DNA of 64,000 nucleotides from Apostichopus japonicus (lineage: Eukaryota > Echinodermata > Holothuroidea > Aspidochirotida > Stichopodidae), in the NCBI RefSeq assembly GCF_037975245.1, contig NC_092563.1, positions 6,941,501 to 7,005,500 of the forward strand, read 5' to 3'. Both the position numbers and the translations under genes were made by a program. The first letter of the stretch is position 1, and every line of letters starts with the position of its first letter. The notes below the pieces were generated by a model. The model saw only the letters and a program-made list of their open reading frames with translations. It was not told where the DNA came from and ran no database searches. This document shows, piece by piece, positions 23,856-36,050 of the stretch.

Positions 23856-24027
23856 GTTCTAAATTAGGATTAGATCTCTTACTGAAATATCGCTGACGTA
23901 ATAAGGTGACCAAGAGTACAAATTTTATGTAGAAAAAGGGCACATTTTTAACCTGAGGAAAAGTGGGGGGGGGCACTTGCCCCCTGTGCCCCCAGGTTCC
24001 GCCGCCCTTGAAGGTGCATGTACAGAG

Positions 24028-24325
24028 TGTCTTACTTTTCAACTTCTGATACTTGTGGATACAAAGATAGTCCAGAAATGTCTTTGATACAACTGTATAG
24101 CTAGTAAATGTTTAAGTTAGCCTAATAAGAGAAGGCGAGAGCTATCCGACGATTGCCATCTGATGCAAATTTCTCAAGTGTTTTCTCAACTGAAATATTA
24201 TCTGCGTAAACGGGTTCTTTACTACATGTTAAAAAACTGACAAGATCGGATCCTATAGTCTTTTTAGGCGGGGAGAGTGTTGAATGAAACTATCGTGCTA
24301 CATACTGGTTACGCCCTGATCATAT
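24028..24325 (+). repeat. nonautonomous hAT-like repeat, copy 2 (internally deleted)
   Basis: The same blocks as 23318-23855 in the same order, but the middle is shorter and the end reads CATACTGGTTACGCCCTGAT. Confidence 0.7.
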
Positions 24326-24768
24326 GATATCATTATCAGCAGATTTTGTTTTCTGTTAAATTCTTTTACATGTTCTTTTACATAATATATCAGAAAGACA
24401 AACATAGTGCTTTTTTACAAGTTTTCCAGTAGGATGATTCTTGTTTATTGTCCAATGTCTGGATTTTAATACATTTGACGAACTTAACTGATGGACAATA
24501 TAAACTTTCATATTTTGTAATACAGCCAGATATGCAGTGGCCTAAAAACAAATATCGTTATCGCAGTGTATTAGCAGTGTAATAATTATTTATAGGAAGT
24601 GCGTATCACGTACGATTGCTAGCTTAGCTTCATAACATGCTGTTCGTGCAACAACTTAGGACGACTCATTGAACGAACGTTGTCGACGTTGTTGTGCATA
24701 CAGTTTGTGACATTCCATAGAGTGCGGTTAGGTAGGCAATATGTATTTTATTACGCAGTGGCCAACTG
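24326..24768. other. mixed repeat DNA
   Basis: Near 24480-24540 it carries the inverse of the 20045-20105 sequence (GGACAATATAAACTTTCATA). Nothing else recognised. Confidence 0.5.
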
Positions 24769-25614
24769 TAGGCTTGTAATTGGCTATAAGCTAAATTTAG
24801 CTAATTGCATCTGCCAAACTAAGTAAGTAGTTGAATCAGTAGGCGTGAATGTTACTACGATTACAATCGAGTTAACGGAGCTGACGATTATTCAAGATCA
24901 AAAGAGCACTGACAAAATACCATGCTAAAAAAACGACAGTTTAACAAAAAATCGACACTGAAGGGGGGGGGAGCGGTCGCTCCCCTGCTCCCCCCTGGCT
25001 ACGTCCCTGCACGAAGAACAGAAAGGAGATGGTGCCTCCAGCAGCTACATTAGGCTTGTAATTGGCTATAAGCTAAATTTAGCTAATTGCATCTGCCAAA
25101 CTAAGTAAGTAGTTGAATCAGTAGGCGTGAATGTTACTACGATTACAATCGAGTTAACGGAGCTGACGATTATTCAAGATCAAAAGAGCACTGACAAAAT
25201 ACGTTGCTAAAAAAACGACAGTTTAACAAAAAATCGACACTGAAAGGGGGGGGAGCGGTGGCTCCCCTGCTCCCCCCTGGCTACGTCCCTGCACGAAGAA
25301 CAGAAAGGAGATGGTGCCTCCAGCAGCTACATTAGGCTTGTAATTGGCTATAAGCTAAATTTAGCTAATTGCATCTGCCAAACTAAGTAAGTAGTTGAAT
25401 CAGTAGGCGTGAATGTTACTACGATTACAATCGAGTTAACGGAGCTGACGATTATTCAAGATCAAAAGAGCACTGACAAAATACCATGCTAAAAAAACGA
25501 CAGTTTAACAAAAAATCGACACTGAAAGGGGGGGGGAGCGGTCGCTCCCCTGCTCCCCCCTGGCTACGTCCCTGCACGAAGAACAGTAAGGAGATGGTGC
25601 CTCCAGCAGCTACA
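24769..25614 (+). repeat. 282-bp unit, three near-identical tandem copies
   Basis: The unit starts TAGGCTTGTAATTGGCTATA at 24769, 25051 and 25333, an exact 282-bp period. Copies differ only at a few sites, such as CCATGC/CGTTGC and G-run length. Each unit ends with GGCTACGTCCCTGC, a hAT-like terminus, so the triplicated segment contains one transposon end per copy. No ORF. Confidence 0.95.
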
Positions 25615-26800
25615 TTAAAAATCAATTAATACCAGAACTTGACAATGATCACAAATATTGTACTGTGCACCAGGTTGTAAGGATATAATAAGTAAAAATA
25701 ATAATGGAAGCAGCAGTACTATCAGCAGCAGCAGTAATAAATAATTGCCCACTTTGAGACCTACACCCACTGAAGAACTGTATGATTCACTCTGTTGGGC
25801 TTTCAATATACTTAGGCTATACTAGACCTACCTGCAATATCATATAGCTGGCCCTATATGAAAAAATGCACTCGCTGAATTGTTGATGGCCCTGACAGAC
25901 TTGATCCCTGCTGCACTGCAACCTTTTCATGTTGGTACCCCTGGGTTCTGCAGAGAGATGAAGAGGCGACGTACACAATGGTTGGTGGCAAAGGTGTGAC
26001 ACATCGAAACTCCTCCCAGGGTAAAACATTGCAGCCCTAACTTCCATGTGGGCGACCAAATAGTGCCATCACATGTGCCCTCATCACCTTTCTTCTACCT
26101 GAAAAGGGGAATGTCACCTTCATCACTCTATACACCGGTGCCCGTCTTGTACGAGTCACTGCTCCCGTCCAGAGACGGCAACCCCCTGATGTCATGGTGC
26201 TACGATTCTTGAGCCTCTCCGAGACCTTCGCCCATTATCCCCAGACTTAGTCATATTCCTCCATCTTGAAAGTACATCTAGTAAGTTCGATGTTAATGTG
26301 TCGATGGCTGTTCAGTGTTTGCACATGGCGTACTAACAAGTGGAATTGCAAACATTGCACAATTTTGTGCTTTTGTTTACATTTGCCTTCTCAGTGTCGT
26401 CAAACTAAACCCTTGCACACTCTCTCTCTCTACTTGGCTATGTATGTGTATGGTGGTGGTGTATACACATACAACTACTCCAGTCCACATTAATATTAAT
26501 TCCCCCCTTAAATTCTCTCACATCGGGATACACAACTAACTCCATTGTGCAGGTTTCCTGCTATATATGTAATTTAGTCAAAATCCCCCTTTTAGCCTAA
26601 AAAACCAGTCAAGCGTGAAATCATGAGACGTTTTGGCCAAATAATCAATGACCCTCTAACACCAGTCATTTAATACCAAAATTAGCTCTCAAACTACAAA
26701 ACTTTGGAAAAATAGTATTTTGCCTATAGGTCTTGCACCACAATTAATTGTTCCATTGATTTAAAGTGAGCAAATGAGTAGGTTCGGAAATATATGCTCC
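25615..26800. other. no gene recognised
   Basis: Open frames are short and unlike known proteins. There is a CT run near 26420-26435. Confidence 0.4.
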
Positions 26801-26806
26801 CATTTC

Positions 26807-27330
26807 CTTGACACACACTCTTACGAATCTTTCAGATAATTCTCTGGGTAAGCCATGGAGTCCTGTTGATATAGAAACCAGGAAAGGAGACGATTTGAAC
26901 AAACATACAGAACATCAACACACACACACTTCACAAGCAAACTGTAAATAAATAGTAAAATATAGTAGTAACAAATACTTCAACCAATACTATCATGTAT
27001 ATATGAGCTCCTTTGATGTTCAGATTCTGGAGATACAGCATTTTTAAAATTTCAACATTTTGCCCTCTGCTGACTCCAAATGACCTTTGACCTCCACATG
27101 AAACAATAGGGTTCTTGACTTCTTGTACTAATTATGAGGAAGCAACATGCCAAATATGAGAACTGCAGAGGTTATCTATCTTGAGATATCGTGTTTACAA
27201 GCTATGGCATCACATACACACACACACACACACACACGCACGCACACCCACGCCAAACTTGACTGCATAAATTATTTGTCTGCGCATGGCAAGTAACCAA
27301 AGACGGCGGCCATGTAAAAGCAGCCATTTG
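26807..27330 (-). pseudogene. inverted SAMHD1-like fragment (intron plus exon remnant)
   Basis: Read on the - strand, this matches gene A from about 2740 through its intron into the exon at 3649. 26862-26807 repeats the first 56 bp of that exon, including the ATCAACAG acceptor. One base is deleted near codon 5, which shifts the frame and brings a TAA. About 440 bp of gene A's intron (roughly 3066-3520) is absent here. Similarity stops after GTGTGTGTCAAG. Other exons were not found, so this is a partial segmental duplicate. Confidence 0.8.
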
Positions 27331-28251
27331 AATCGTTTCCTTTGGGTGGGACAATAATCACGAGGTGATTCATCCTGTACCCACTGACCTCTACCACTAC
27401 TGGTAGAGGTAAAAGCCTGTACCTCATAGAGAATGATGTCTTTGAGCCATGTAAAGTAATCCAGAGTTAACTGTTTGTCTCTGATTGGTTACTTCTCAGA
27501 CAATGCATATGTATGTGTACTTTTTCTCATCGTTTCTAAGAAGATCGGTATTAGTGAGCAAGTGAGTTCGTTGGGAAACATACGGTATGTTCCCATTTCG
27601 TTTGTTTCATCACTTCATTATTTGTGCTACTTTGGAGGAGTCATGACTATCAGTGAGAAGAGGTTTAGAAGTTGACTTTCAAGTAATCTTTTAATTAACA
27701 TCCTTGTGGGAGAAGTTGAATAACTGGTGAGTTAATTGACTCTGTATAATTATTAGCTGAACAGTATTTTGGTCAATTAATTAAATTGTCATTATTTAAA
27801 GTCTAATTTACCCATACTCTAAATGAGAGCTGAAATGTGCTATACTGTATTGGACTGTGTATTATGTGGGATAGGGGTGTGGTACAGTACCTTAAAGTAA
27901 TATATTAACTTATAAGAATTGTTCATTTTATTGTTAACATCAGTACTTTGAGAGTTTAGTTCTAGGTTTTTGAGTGTATATTTGAGGCTCATGGTTGAGA
28001 TAACCATGGCAGTTGCCAATTATGTGTACATATGGGTCTATGTATTACAATTTGTGTTCAGTTTGAGGAAGATCTCATAGCGTTAAAGGAAGCGTGTACC
28101 TTTAAGGTTAGGTTAACAGTATTTTAGACCTTACAGTGCTTTACTCTGTTGATAATTTAGAGTAATCTATGTTGATTTAGATATAGGCTGGTATTTGTTT
28201 CTGGGCAGTGCAGTGGAAAGCTAGCACTGTACAATCACTGTACAATCACTG

Positions 28252-28252
<1 letters not shown>
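27331..28252. other. no gene recognised
   Basis: No convincing coding or repeat signal. Confidence 0.4.

Positions 28253-28311
<59 letters not shown>
28253..28311. repeat. (TA)n microsatellite
   Basis: About 29 uninterrupted TA units. Confidence 0.95.
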
Positions 28312-28313
<2 letters not shown>

Positions 28314-29445
28314 ACCAACGAATACTGTCAAACTATGACGTCAATATAGCCCCTATCTGACGTAAAGTCAGCAAGCAACACATAACCAAAATGGTGTCAC
28401 TATTTACCAAATAATACCAAGAACCTCCGGGTCAACCCTTACCACGAAACAAATAATAGCTACTCAATACTATACATCACACTAACAAAATGGCAGCAGC
28501 CCGATGTTTGGAATCAGAAAATGGCTAGAACGCCCTCAAACTGGCGATAGCTACCCGTTCCGCTACAATGATAAAATACAAAATTAATCATCCCAACCAA
28601 AGGCACTAAGGCGAACTTATTAATTCGTACACACTTATACGACCTAAAAATACCTTAAATGCTTTAAACGCATTTGACCCTAAACAATAACAAATTCGTA
28701 TGCCTAAGCATGGATAAACATTTTTCAAAATTGACAGAATTGTGAGCCATAGATCGAGGACTCTTTAAAATACAATATAATAATTTCTCCACAAACCCTA
28801 CTGTGCGATCAACAATATAGATACCAATTAAATGAGTAATACGGATAAATAATCAACTTACGGGATCGTCCTATTGTAAATCCCGGATTAACTTGGCCAA
28901 AACAGCCAGGGACGTAACACACAGTAAAACGGCCCTTTGCGGTGCACATACACACAGATATGTGTCCAAAATGATTTCGTCGAATTAGACAAGAACGGAT
29001 ACACACAGTAATCCTCAGGATACGATGATATGGCTTAGGATAAAACACAACGCCACAACATATCAACGTTCCCAGTCTTTAGGCTCATACAAAGAAGCCT
29101 AGGCTCATACAAAGAAGCCTGGTTAACGGCTAACACACAGAAGCCGAGGAATAAGACGGCGAAGACCGGACGATGGTGAGACTCACACAGAATACCAAAT
29201 CCAACCACATCCCAATCCTTATATATCGACCTTAAGTTGACCCCTGCCCTAACCAGCCAAAGCACAATCTACGAATTCCGATGGACCCGTTTCCCATTAT
29301 GCACTTGCTTGGCTCTACATACATTACCCGAGAAGAACCCGTCTCCCCATTGTTCACCTCCTAGAATTTGCATACATTACTCGAAAGAAGAAATGAACAA
29401 TTTGCAAAGGCCTAGGCTACCTGGTGGAAATTTCCACCCACAAGG
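28312..29445 (-). other. possible LTR-like or promoter-like segment
   Basis: On the - strand a TATATAAGGATTGGGATG element at about 29208-29225 is followed by a moderately GC-rich stretch and a perfect 20-bp direct repeat (AGGCTCATACAAAGAAGCCT at 29081 and 29101). This resembles the promoter half of a solo LTR, but no paired LTR, primer-binding site or pol sequence was seen. It borders the TA microsatellite and the satellite array. Confidence 0.3.
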
Positions 29446-29459
29446 AATGTTAAAATACA

Positions 29460-32400
29460 ATGCAGGCGTGACAGGTACCATCATGCGTCTTGCCCGGTCC
29501 AAAGAGTGCTTGACCAATCTTTATGACCACTAAATCATCACTTTTTAAATGAGTGTAACGGGACCACGAATGAAAAACATTTTGGCCCCATTGAAGACCA
29601 GCACGCCTTGGATCACCCAACCAATGGGTCATATGAACTCTTATGACAATGCAAAAGAGTACCATAATGCGTCTTGCCCGGTCCAAAGAGTGCTTGACCA
29701 ATTAAAATGACCACTAAATTATCACTTCCTTCATTAGTGTAACGGGACCACGAATATAAAACATTTTGGCCTTAATGAAGACGAGCACGCCTTGGACCAC
29801 CCATCCCATTGGTCATATAAACTTTAATGACAATGTAAAAGAGTACCATAATACGTCTTGCCCGATCCAAAGAGATTTTGACCAATTAAAATGACCTCTA
29901 TGTCTAATACTTCTTAAATAAAAGTAACGGGACCCGAAAAACACCCTTAAGGCCCTAATCAAAACCAGAACACCTTGGACCACCAAACCAATGGGTCAAT
30001 GAACTCTAAAGACATTGTCAATGAGTACCATCATGCGTCTTGCCCGGTCCAAAGAGTGCTTGACCAATTTAAATGACCACTTAATCATCACTTCTTTAAT
30101 TAGTATAACGGGACCACGAATAAAAAACATTTTGGCCCTAATGAAGACCAGCACGCCTTGTACTACCCAACCAATGCGTCATATGAACTCTTATGACAAT
30201 ATAAAAGAGTATTATAATGCGTCTTGCCCGGTCCAAAGAGTGCTTGACCAATTAAAATGACCATTTAATCTTCACTACTTAAATGAATGTAACGCGACCT
30301 GAAAAAAAAGAAATTAGCCCTAATCAAGACCAGCACGCTTGGACCACCCAACTAATGGGTCATATGAACTCTAATGACAATGTAAAAGAGTACCATAATG
30401 CGTCTTGCCAGGTCCAAAGAGTGCTTGACCAATGAAAATGACCTCTACACCAACACTTCTTAAATAAAAGTAACGGGACCTAAAAAAAACCTTAAGGACC
30501 TATTCAAAACGAGAACGCATTGGACCACGTAACCAATGGGAAATTTGAACTCTAAAGACATTGAAAAAGGATACCATCATGCGTCTTGCCCGGTCCAAAG
30601 AGTGCTTGACCAATTTAAATGACCACTAAATCATCACTTCCTTAATTAGTGAAACGGGACCACGAATAAAAAACATTTTGACCTTAATGAAGACGAGCAC
30701 GCCTTGGACCACCCATCCAATTGGTCATTTAAACTTTAATGACAATGTAAAAGAGTACCATAATGGTGTAATGGGTCTAACCATAATGCGTCGTGCCCGG
30801 TCCAAAGAGTTTTTGACCAATTAAAATGACCTCTATGTCTAATACTTCTTAAATAAAAGTAACGGGACCTGAAAAACACCCTTAAGGCCCCAATCAAAAC
30901 CAGACCGCCTTGGACCACCAAACCAATGGGTCAATGAACTCTAAAGACATTGTCAATGAGTACCATCATGAGTCTTGCCCGGTCCAAAGAGTGCTTGACC
31001 AATTTAAATGACCACTTAATCATCACTTCTTTAATTAGTATAACGGGACCACGAATAAAAAACATTTGGCCCTAATGAAGACCAGCACGCCTTGTACTAC
31101 CCAACCAATGCGTCATATGAACTCTTATGACAATGTAAAAGAGTATTATAATGCGTCTTGCCCGGTCCAAAGAGTGCTTGACCAATTAAAATGACCACTG
31201 AATCTTCACTACTTAAATGAATGTAACGGGACCTGAAAAAAAAAGAAATTAGCCCTAATCAAGACCAGCACGCTTGGACCACCCAACTAATGGGTCATAT
31301 GAACTCTAATGACAATGTAAAAGAGTACCATAATGCGTCTTGCCAAGTCCAAAGAGTGCTTGAACAATTAAAATGACCTCTTCACCAACACTTCTTAAAT
31401 AAAAGTAACGGGACCTAAAAAAAACCTTAAGGACCTATTCAAAACGAGAACGCATTGGACCACGTAACCAATGGGAAATTTGAACTCTAAAGACATTGAA
31501 GAAGGATACCATCATGCATCTTGCCCGGTCCAAAGAGTGCTTGACCAATTTAAATGACCACTAAATCATCACTTCCTTAATTAGTGTAACGGGACCACGA
31601 ATAAAAAACATTTTGGCCTTAATTGGTCATATAAACTTTAATAACAATGTAAAAGAGTACCGTAATGGTGAAATGGGTCTATCCATAATGCGTCGTGCCC
31701 GATCCAAAGAGTTTTTGACCAATTAAAATGACCTCTGCATCATCACTTCTTAAATAAAGGTAACAGGACCTGAAAAAAACCCTTAAGGCCCTAATCAAAA
31801 CCAGAACGCCTTGGACCACCAAACCAATGGGTCAATGAACTCTAAAGACATTGTCAAAGAGTACCATCATGCGTCTTGCCCGGTCCAAAGAGTGCTTGAC
31901 CAATTTAAATGACCACTAAATCATCACTTCTTTAATGAGTGTAACGGGATGAAAAATGAAAAACAACTTTGGCCCTAATGAAGACCAGCTAGCCTTTGAC
32001 CACCCATCCAATGGGTCATAAAAAACTTTATCGACAATGTAAAAGAGTCCCATCATGCGTCTTGCCCGGTCCAAAGAGTGCTTGACCAATTTAAATGACC
32101 ACTTAATCATCACTTTTTTAATTAGTGTAACGGGACCACGAATAAAAAAGAATTTTGCCCTATTGAAGACCAGCAAGCCTTGGAATACCCAACCACCGAG
32201 TCATATGAACACTTATGACAATGTAAAAGAGTACCATCATGCGTCTTGCCCGGTTCAATGAGTGCTTGACCAATTAAAATGACCACTGAGTCATCACTTT
32301 GCAAATGAATGTAACCGGACCCTGATAAAACCCTTTAAGGCCCTAATCAAAACCAGCACGCTTGGACCACGTAACCAATGGGAAATATGAACTCTAAAGA

Positions 32401-32530
32401 CATTGAAGAAGGGTACCATAATGCGTCTTGCTTGGTTCAAACAGTGCTTGGCCAATTTAAATGACCACTAAATCATCACTTCCTTAATTAGTGTAACGGG
32501 ACCACGAATGAAAAAGAATTTTGCCCTATT
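29460..32530 (+). repeat. ~185-bp satellite array with ~900-935 bp higher-order repeat
   Basis: About 16 units containing GCGTCTTGCCCGGTCCAAAG, AGTGCTTGACCAAT and GTAACGGGACC recur at 183-187 bp spacing (29484, 29668, 29851, 30032, 30216, 30396). A five-unit super-repeat is visible: a GTCAAWGAG variant recurs at 30017, 30952 and 31853. Short open frames in it are shadows of the repeat. Confidence 0.95.
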
Positions 32531-32537
32531 GATTAGG

Positions 32538-32940
32538 GCCCAAAAGTTTTCTTTTCGTGGTCCCGTTACATTAATTTACGAAGTTATGATTTTGGTGGTC
32601 ATTTTAATTGGTCAAGCACTCTTTGGACCGGGCAAGACGCATGATGGTACTCTTTTACATTGTCATAAGAGTTCATATGACTCGGTGGTTGGGTATTCCA
32701 AGGCTTGCTGGTCTTCAATAGGGCAAAATTCTTTTTTATTCGTGGTCCCGTTACACTAATTAAAAAAGTGATGATTAAGTGGTCATTTAAATTGGTCAAG
32801 CACTCTTTGGACCGGGCAAGACGCATGATGGGACTCTTTTACATTGTCGATAAAGTTTTTTATGACCCATTGGATGGGTGGTCAAAGGCTAGCTGGTCTT
32901 CATTAGGGCCAAAGTTGTTTTTCATTTTTCATCATTTCAT
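32538..32940 (-). repeat. inverted two-unit arm of the ~185-bp satellite
   Basis: From about 32538 the satellite continues in opposite orientation. 32600-32935 is nearly the exact inverse of 31960-32260, forming a large palindrome with its centre near 32530 (GATTAGGGCCCAAAAG). Confidence 0.9.
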
Positions 32941-35340
32941 TGTTGAAGAGTACCATAGTGCGTCTTATCCGGTCCAAACAGTGCTTGACCAGTACAAATG
33001 AATTATGCACAATCATTATCTAGTATATTCGTCAATCTCTTCTTTTTTGAAGTTTTACTCTACGTATGTAACAGTGTGGTGATACAAAACAAAATTACCT
33101 TCGGCGCTGGGTTTATTCCAACTAAACATAGACCAGAGTTTGTGTGAATTTTTAGTAAATTTCCTTTTATTCAGTTTTACCTTAATATTAATTATAACTT
33201 CAAAAAACTAGCTATACAAAATTTACTCAATGCAAAATACACATTCAATCCATTGGCAAGAGTTAAATATTTTAGGTCAATTTTGCGTTTGTTAAATTAA
33301 GTCCAAATTATACTTTCTAATCACTTACAATTGTATTTAATGTATTAATTCTTCGGTAAATATAAATTAGGCTATTTACTGAGTCAATTATGGAAGTATA
33401 GAAGTCAGGAGAAATATTACATGCTTAATATCCCCACCACCCCTCCTCATTTATTCTCTGATTCGATTGAAATGTACTTGCAGATGAGAAATGTTCATGC
33501 CAAAATTACTTGGTAGAATTTTTACCGATCAATGTGCAAAGATGTGTCATTCACTATTACTCAATACTTCATAAGACAAAATGTGAAGGAGCGGAACAAA
33601 GGACCATGCGCAACTGAAATGATTCATCCAGGATGTTTTCTAGACGTTTCTTCGTTTCATTAAATACACTCTCTCGTAAAAGAGCGCTTGAACATTAGGC
33701 TCTAACTAACTAACTAACAAATAGTAATTATGGTACCCTTCTACAATGTCTGTAGAGTTCATATGACCCATTGATAAAACCTCATTAGCATTGGAAAAAT
33801 ACACTAAATGTACTTTTTCGACGAAAAAATCTTGATAATCTCGTACGGAAGCATTTGGCTTTCCACAGTTGTATATAGAATCCATTATCGAATAAGTGAC
33901 ATGTGTACTACAGTTACTTATTCGCGAATGTCGAACGAGGAACGCGGAATAAGTATCTAACTTCACACCGGTCGGTACAATGTGGCCCTTTTGTTGTTAA
34001 TCAATTACAATAGTGTCTTGGTCTACCATGTCAGCATTAAAGCAGAATAGTAGAACTAAATGTTCTGTAACACTTTTGTGTTAGTTATTTGTATGAATTA
34101 AGCTGTTGCTTCCATGCAGTGTAGCCCCTTCTGCCATGTACCATCTTTGTTCTTTAATTACTTCTTTAATTGTATTTTGATTGTTTTTTTTTCTTGATTG
34201 TTACTGTAAATATTTGTGTCAAGATTTCAATACAGCTTGTTACTTTTGACATTGCTGCAGGTTGGTGTCTGGTTGTATTGTGGTGTTAATAGCTAGTACA
34301 GCTTCGTAGGTTCCTGATGGTTCAGAGGGTCGTAGATGAGAAGCGTCTCATTACAATGTACCTACATTAAAGTTGTTTTACCTGTTTGTGGTCCATTGAG
34401 TTGAGAGTATCATGTCAGGGCATATTCTGATGTATCTGTATTGTTTTTTATGTCATTGAACTAGTGTTAGGCTTAATTTTAATTAAAGGAGTGGCTCATT
34501 GATTCGCATCATTCAAGCATTACCTTAAAGCAGTATGTAGTACTGATACAAATTTGTGTATAGAGAATTTCATATGAACTCATGCAAGTGGAATGAAGGG
34601 ATAACTGACTTGTATTCAAGATAATTTTGGTGATGAATAATGATTAAAGTGAAGGATCAGTTATAAATTAATTTTGGTATTCATGTTTGTATTCTTCATA
34701 ACTTGGCATTCATATTAAAGGTGTATGATCACGTCGGGTCTAGGTTCTTGTATTCTGCACTTGTGACTGTTAACATGTGAGTGAAGAGGTGGGGATCTAC
34801 TGTATTATTTTAATTATTGTTTCCGCTTAGTCAATTGGGAATATCATAATTGCTGTGGACAGTCAAATTAGTTCAAAGGAATTTCCAGTGTTACAATGGT
34901 GGGTTCTAATCCAATATGGTGTTTTGGGATAATATTTCACTTGAAGATTGGTTGCTATTTCTTAACTATTTAATTACAGAGTGTGCTAGAAAACACATGG
35001 TATATTGTTTTATTCATGTTTTAATTTTATCTTGTTAGGGGTTGCTCCGCTACTGCTCCACTATTGCTCCGTTATTGCTCCATTACTGTTTTTATGCTGC
35101 CAGTTCATCTTGGTTCGTGCGTAAGGGGTTTGGAATATATTGCAGCTAAACAACTTGGACGGTTTTCTGTTGTCATTTGCTTGGCTTGCTCCACCCAAGG
35201 TCGCCGCCCATCCAACTCCCAATCTGAACTGATCAACTGATTTGCATCGAAATAAGAGAAGAATGCCAAAGCGACAGAGATCTGAGGAAACGGATAATGG
35301 CAGTGGTTTGTAAAATAATTTTTGTCGGCCAGTTTTAAGC
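32941..35340. other. intergenic DNA
   Basis: A single partial inverse satellite unit lies at about 33729-33776 (TACCCTTCTACAATGTCTGT). A CTAACTAACTAAC run precedes it. A 12-13 bp repeat (TTGCTCCRYTA) lies at 35041-35090. No gene recognised. Confidence 0.5.
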
Positions 35341-35960
35341 TTAGTAAGTAAGTAAGTCAACTTTATTGAATCCCAGAAGGAAATTACATATCTGCGGTGA
35401 GCAATACAATGAATGATACAAAACACAAAGAACATTGATACAATGAATGAAATGAAATTCCAAAAAACATTGATAATATACAACAGATATATGCAGTCTA
35501 AACAAAATATACACTAACTAACTAGCTCCAACAGCGCAACTAAGTGGAACAGCCACCCTCCCTACCTCGTGAAGCTCTTTTTGTGAATACCAACGGCAGT
35601 GCCTATAAACGAAGAACGATGTCTATTTATGTGTGACGTCAGCGACCTCAATCTACCGCTACGAGCAATGATGCGGCTGCTTAGATGATTGTGCAATGGG
35701 TGAATGAGATCTTTCCACATGGACAGCAGCTTGTCTCGTACACAATTCTCGTAGACCGAGGCCACTGACGGCAGACTTTTCCTAATAATTTTACCAGCAC
35801 GTTTAACAACATCCAGAACCTTTATGCTGGTTCTTCCCGCATTACCTCCCCAGCAAGTAATACAATAGGTCCAAACACTACAGATAATGGAGTTATAGAA
35901 GATGGTGAGAATATGTGGATTTATGTTAAAAGAATTCAGCTTACGTAAGCAGTGTAATAT
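35341..35960 (-). pseudogene. LINE 3' end (L2/Rex-like)
   Basis: The - strand frame encodes the polymerase C-terminus: VLDVVKRAGKIIRKSLPSVA just upstream, then SVYENCVRDKLLSMWKDLIH, SSRIIARSGRLRSL and a basic RSSFIGTAVGIHKKSF end. A 3' region with GTAAGTAAGTAAG-type short repeats follows. The 5' part is missing. Confidence 0.75.
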
Positions 35961-35999
35961 TGGTTTTAGCCGTGAAATCGTAACCTATGCATTCATGCA

Positions 36000-36050
36000 G
36001 GCGGAGAGTGTGTGTGCGTGTGGGTGCGTGCGTGTGTGTGTGTGTGTGAC
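36000..36050. repeat. (GT)n microsatellite
   Basis: GTGTGTGC/GTGCGT interrupted run. Confidence 0.9.

Noticed and set aside
31916-33001. Two identical short proteins (MLVFNRAKFFFIRGPVTLIK...) as duplicated genes
   Set aside because: They arise from the mirrored ~185-bp satellite units; other units carry stops in that frame.
35061-35483. 140-codon frame on the - strand
   Set aside because: It runs through the 3' region of a LINE remnant and an unrelated short tandem repeat; no protein signature.
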